A stretch of DNA of 64,000 nucleotides from Litorivicinus lipolyticus (GTDB taxonomy: Bacteria; Pseudomonadota; Gammaproteobacteria; Pseudomonadales; Litorivicinaceae): the NCBI RefSeq assembly GCF_009650135.1, contig NZ_CP045871.1, forward strand, positions 1,302,001-1,366,000, written 5' to 3'. Within the stretch, counting starts at the first letter, position 1. Each line of letters starts with the position of its first letter. The position numbers and the translations under genes are program-made. Below are positions 61,258-64,000 of this stretch, piece by piece. The notes beneath the pieces were generated by a model that did not search any database, was not told the origin of the DNA, and saw only the letters and a program-made list of their open reading frames with translations.

Positions 61258-62667
61258 ATGCCCCACCTTGTTTGGCTTCGGCGCGATCTGCGCGTGACTG
61301 ACAACCCGGCACTGTCCGCGGCCTGCGCCAACACCGGCGACGTCATCACCTGCGTCGGCCTGCCGGACGCTCAATGGCAAAGCCATGACCTCGGGGCGCC
61401 GGCACGCAACCTATACCAACGGCGACTGACACCGTTAACGGCTGACTTGTGCGCACTCAACATCCCGCTGTTGATGCTGGACGGGGCAACCTTTGCTGAC
61501 CAGGTGAATGGCTTGCAGGCCCTATGTAAACACCATGGCATAACCGCGGTCTACGTCAATCGCGAGTACGAATTCAACGAGCGCGCACGCGATCGCGCCG
61601 TCGACCAAGCCTTGGCGGCATGTAGCATCCAAGTGCACTGGTTTGACGACCAATGTTTGGTGCCGCCCCAGACCTTAAAAACCGGTCAGGGTGGCCCCTA
61701 CAGCGTATTCACCCCGTACCGGCGACGCTGGGAGGCGAGCCTGCGCGAGGAGTTCAACGCGCCCTTATCCGCACCGGCGCGCCGGCCAGCATTAACCCTG
61801 GCCCCGGCACGCCTGACCGCTCCCGACGATCCATTAGCGGCGCTGTGGCCGGTCGATAACGACAGCATTCAAACCCGTTTAGAACGCTTCGTGGCGCGCC
61901 CGTTGGACCGTTACCAAACCGACCGCGATCTGCCGGCGCTGGAAGGCACCAGCTCGCTGTCCCCCTATCTTGCCATCGGTGCGATCAGCGCCCGCCAGGT
62001 ACTGCATGCTGTACTGCAGGCAGCTCCGCATGCGCTGGACGGTGCCAGTGACGCCAACACCTTTGTCAGTGAGCTGGCATGGCGAGACTTCTACAAGAAC
62101 CTGTTAGTCGAAGCGCCGCGGGTAAGTCGTGCCCGCCCCTTCAAAGTCACCACCGAAACACTGCCCTGGAATCCTCCGGGCGAGGCCTTTGAGCGCTGGT
62201 GTCAGGGCCAAACCGGGGTTCCTCTGGTGGACGCGGCCATGCGTCAACTCAACACCACCGGCTGGATGCATAATCGCTGTCGTATGGTCGTAGCGATGTT
62301 TTTGACCAAAAACCTGTTTATCGATTGGCGCCACGGCGAACGCTACTTTATGCAGCGCCTGGTCGATGCCGACTTGGCGGCGAACAACGGCGGTTGGCAG
62401 TGGTCCGCCTCGACCGGGACCGATGCGGCACCGTATTTTCGGATCATGAACCCGGTCAGTCAAAGCCAGCGGTTCGACAAAAACGGCGATTACATCCGCC
62501 GCTGGGTTCCTGAACTTGCGGCCCAGGACGCGAAAACGATTCATGCACCCTTTGACGCCAAGGCACACCCGATCGGGCTCAAGTACCCGAAACCGATGGT
62601 CGATCTAAAACGCTCTCGGCAACAAGCGATTGATACCTTTAAAGCACACCAACAGGACAGCGCATAA
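61258..62667 (+). CDS. phrB: Class I CPD photolyase
   Basis: Photolyase repairs cyclobutane pyrimidine dimers using blue light. The 469-residue protein has the antenna domain (LVWLRRDLRVTDNPALSAAC) and the FAD domain. The signatures are SELAWRDFYKNLL, TGWMHNRCRMVVAMFLTKNL and WQWSASTGTDAAPYFRIMNP. The electron-transfer Trp residues are expected within these. The ATG at 61258 has TTAAGG upstream; an in-frame ATG at 61204 is less likely. It is followed after two bases by an amine oxidase gene. Confidence 0.95.
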   Translation: MPHLVWLRRDLRVTDNPALSAACANTGDVITCVGLPDAQWQSHDLGAPARNLYQRRLTPLTADLCALNIPLLMLDGATFADQVNGLQALCKHHGITAVYVNREYEFNERARDRAVDQALAACSIQVHWFDDQCLVPPQTLKTGQGGPYSVFTPYRRRWEASLREEFNAPLSAPARRPALTLAPARLTAPDDPLAALWPVDNDSIQTRLERFVARPLDRYQTDRDLPALEGTSSLSPYLAIGAISARQVLHAVLQAAPHALDGASDANTFVSELAWRDFYKNLLVEAPRVSRARPFKVTTETLPWNPPGEAFERWCQGQTGVPLVDAAMRQLNTTGWMHNRCRMVVAMFLTKNLFIDWRHGERYFMQRLVDADLAANNGGWQWSASTGTDAAPYFRIMNPVSQSQRFDKNGDYIRRWVPELAAQDAKTIHAPFDAKAHPIGLKYPKPMVDLKRSRQQAIDTFKAHQQDSA

Positions 62668-62669
62668 GC

Positions 62670-63932
62670 ATGGCTCGATTGGCAATTATAGGCGCCGGCA
62701 TCACCGGCTTGGGCGCGGCCCGCGAGCTGCACGACCGAGGACACGACGTTCAGGTGTTTGAAGCGGACTCACGAATTGGCGGCCACACGCATACGGTCAA
62801 GGTCACGCTAGATGGGCGCGAACGGGCGATCGATACCGGTTTCATTGTGTATAACGAACGCACCTATCCCAATTTCATCGCCTTGCTTGACCGCCTCGGC
62901 ATCCAGCGCCAGGCCACCACCATGGGCTTTAGCGTGACGGATGAAGGCGGTGACTTTGAGTACGCCGGCACCAACCTGGCCACCTTAGCGCCGAGTTGGA
63001 AACTCAAATTTTCACTCAGCCACTGGCGCATGATCCGCGACATTGTGCGCTTCAATCGCCGGGTCAAAGCCGACCTCAAGGCCGACCAAATAGAGCCCGC
63101 GTTGACGCTGGGCGACTACCTGGCGCGGCATCGTTTTTCCGAGGCCTTCGTGCAACGTTACCTACTGCCGATGGGTGCGGCTATTTGGTCGACGCCGGAA
63201 AGCAACATGCGCGAATTCGAAGCGTTGTTTTTCGCGCGTTTTTTCTACAACCATGGGCTGCTGGAAATCCAAGACCGGCCTCAGTGGTTCACCCTGATTG
63301 GCGGCTCCCAAGCCTACCTTGAACCCCTGACCGCCCCCTTTGCTGACAACATTCGCTGCGCCGCTGCAGTCGCACGGGTGACAACGTCGGGCGAGTGCGT
63401 CGGCGTCGAGTTGGCCAATGGCGAGTCATTTGAATTTGACGGAGTCGTGATGGCCTGTCACAGCAACCAAACCGCGCGACTATTGAGCGATCCGACACCC
63501 GCGCAGGCGGCGTTATTGAATGCGGTCCCGTATTTAGGCAACGAGGTCGTCATGCACACCGACGCCAGTTTGATGCCGGCCCACCGATCGTGCTGGGCGG
63601 CGTGGAACTATATGCTGCAATCCAAACACCCAGAGCAACCGTTACTGACCTACTACATGAACGAGTTGATGTGCCTGGATGACCCGGTTGATTTTTTCGT
63701 CACGGTTAACCCAGAATGCCGTATTGATCCCGCCAAAGTGCTGTCAACGCACCACTACGCGCACCCCCAATTCAGCCCCGAGTCGCCCGCTGCACAGGCG
63801 CAACTGGCAGCCACCAACGCAGGACAGCGTGTGGTCCTGGCCGGCGCATGGGCGCGCAACGGCTTTCATGAAGACGGCTATACCACCGGCCTCGAGGCCG
63901 CCGCCGCGCTGGACGCTAGCGTTCGTGGCTGA
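62670..63932 (+). CDS. FAD-dependent amine oxidase-like protein of photolyase/DUF1365 cluster
   Basis: This 420-residue flavoprotein has the Rossmann motif LAIIGAGITGLGAARELHDRGHDVQVFEADSRIGGHTHTV and the IDTGFIVYNERTYPNF segment, and ends GFHEDGYTTGLEAAAAL. Proteins of this type commonly sit with photolyase, DUF1365 and a cyclopropane-synthase-like methyltransferase in stress-inducible clusters of proteobacteria. The reaction is not established here. The ATG is two bases after the phrB stop. It overlaps the DUF1365 start. Confidence 0.86.
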   Translation: MARLAIIGAGITGLGAARELHDRGHDVQVFEADSRIGGHTHTVKVTLDGRERAIDTGFIVYNERTYPNFIALLDRLGIQRQATTMGFSVTDEGGDFEYAGTNLATLAPSWKLKFSLSHWRMIRDIVRFNRRVKADLKADQIEPALTLGDYLARHRFSEAFVQRYLLPMGAAIWSTPESNMREFEALFFARFFYNHGLLEIQDRPQWFTLIGGSQAYLEPLTAPFADNIRCAAAVARVTTSGECVGVELANGESFEFDGVVMACHSNQTARLLSDPTPAQAALLNAVPYLGNEVVMHTDASLMPAHRSCWAAWNYMLQSKHPEQPLLTYYMNELMCLDDPVDFFVTVNPECRIDPAKVLSTHHYAHPQFSPESPAAQAQLAATNAGQRVVLAGAWARNGFHEDGYTTGLEAAAALDASVRG

Positions 63933-64000
63933 CGTTCGATTAAACGGGCGCCTATTCCACCGGCGCTTGCGGCCGATAGGACACAGCTTTGGCTATCCGT
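63925..64000 (+). CDS. DUF1365 family protein (3' end outside window)
   Basis: The frame opens at a GTG at 63925 inside the end of the amine oxidase gene. It encodes MADVRLNGRLFHRRLRPIGH and a few more residues. The RLFHRRLRPIGHSFGY pattern is the DUF1365 N-terminal signature. Only 25 residues are visible. The order photolyase - amine oxidase - DUF1365 is a recurring cluster. Confidence 0.72.
   Translation, partial: MADVRLNGRLFHRRLRPIGHSFGYP

Overview
The window is GC-rich, densely packed chromosomal DNA from a polarly flagellated gammaproteobacterium, probably marine and of the broad Oceanospirillales/Pseudomonas/Vibrio type. This rests on the flhB-flhA-flhF-flhG-fliA-cheYZA-parC-parP-cheW motility block, the tRNA - tig - clpP - clpX - lon - hupB - ppiD block, the mltD-gloB-rnhA-dnaQ neighbourhood and the FadE/FadJ/FadI family choices. 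The genus cannot be named from sequence alone. No insertion sequence, prophage, integrase, CRISPR array or rRNA gene was seen, and no gene-free stretch exceeds 300 bases.

Layout. 1-12.8 kb: late flagellar export and chemotaxis genes, starting inside fliR. Two sigma-54 type promoters sit directly after the stop codons of flhB and cheA and divide the block into transcription units. cheB and motCD, present at this point in related operons, are missing. 13-19 kb: a MerR-type regulator divergent from a fadE-fadJ-fadI beta-oxidation operon. 19-22 kb: azlCD amino-acid exporter and an ABC-F ATPase (Uup type). 22-26 kb: a less conserved stretch with two double-domain SnoaL/NTF2-like proteins, an iodotyrosine-deiodinase-type flavoprotein, a GNAT enzyme and an IalB-like exported protein. 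26-30 kb: peroxiredoxin, copper-delivery genes (SCO1, PCuAC), a GhrA-type reductase and small unknown proteins. 30-33.5 kb: CHASE histidine kinase, single-domain response regulator, lipoprotein and an unknown protein. 33.6-39.4 kb: Yej-type oligopeptide ABC importer with its ATPase split into two genes. 39.4-47.8 kb: yafS-like methyltransferase, fabI, gloB, mltD, nudC, dnaQ, rnhA, sohB, ppiD. 47.9-54.2 kb: HU, Lon, ClpX, ClpP, trigger factor. 54.3-54.9 kb: four tRNA genes (Leu, His, Arg, Pro). 54.9-61 kb: cysS, ppiB, lpxH, miaE, nfuA and small membrane proteins. 61-64 kb: photolyase, FAD amine oxidase and the start of a DUF1365 gene.

Architecture. Genes are very tightly packed. Co-directional neighbours often share ATGA, TTGA or TAATG stop/start overlaps. 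Of twelve convergent pairs, six overlap by exactly four bases (TTAG, CTAG or TTAA shared by both stop codons). Clear intrinsic terminators were found only after hupB, clpX and clpP.

Most content is housekeeping. The best candidates for something unusual are the CheA linker repeats resembling the FliM/CheZ CheY-docking peptide, the deiodinase-like enzyme with its complete Glu-Tyr-Lys set, the paired double-NTF2 proteins, an SCO-like CX3C exported protein, the pervasive tail-to-tail stop overlaps, and two very small single-helix membrane proteins at 28294-28404 and 59602-59706.
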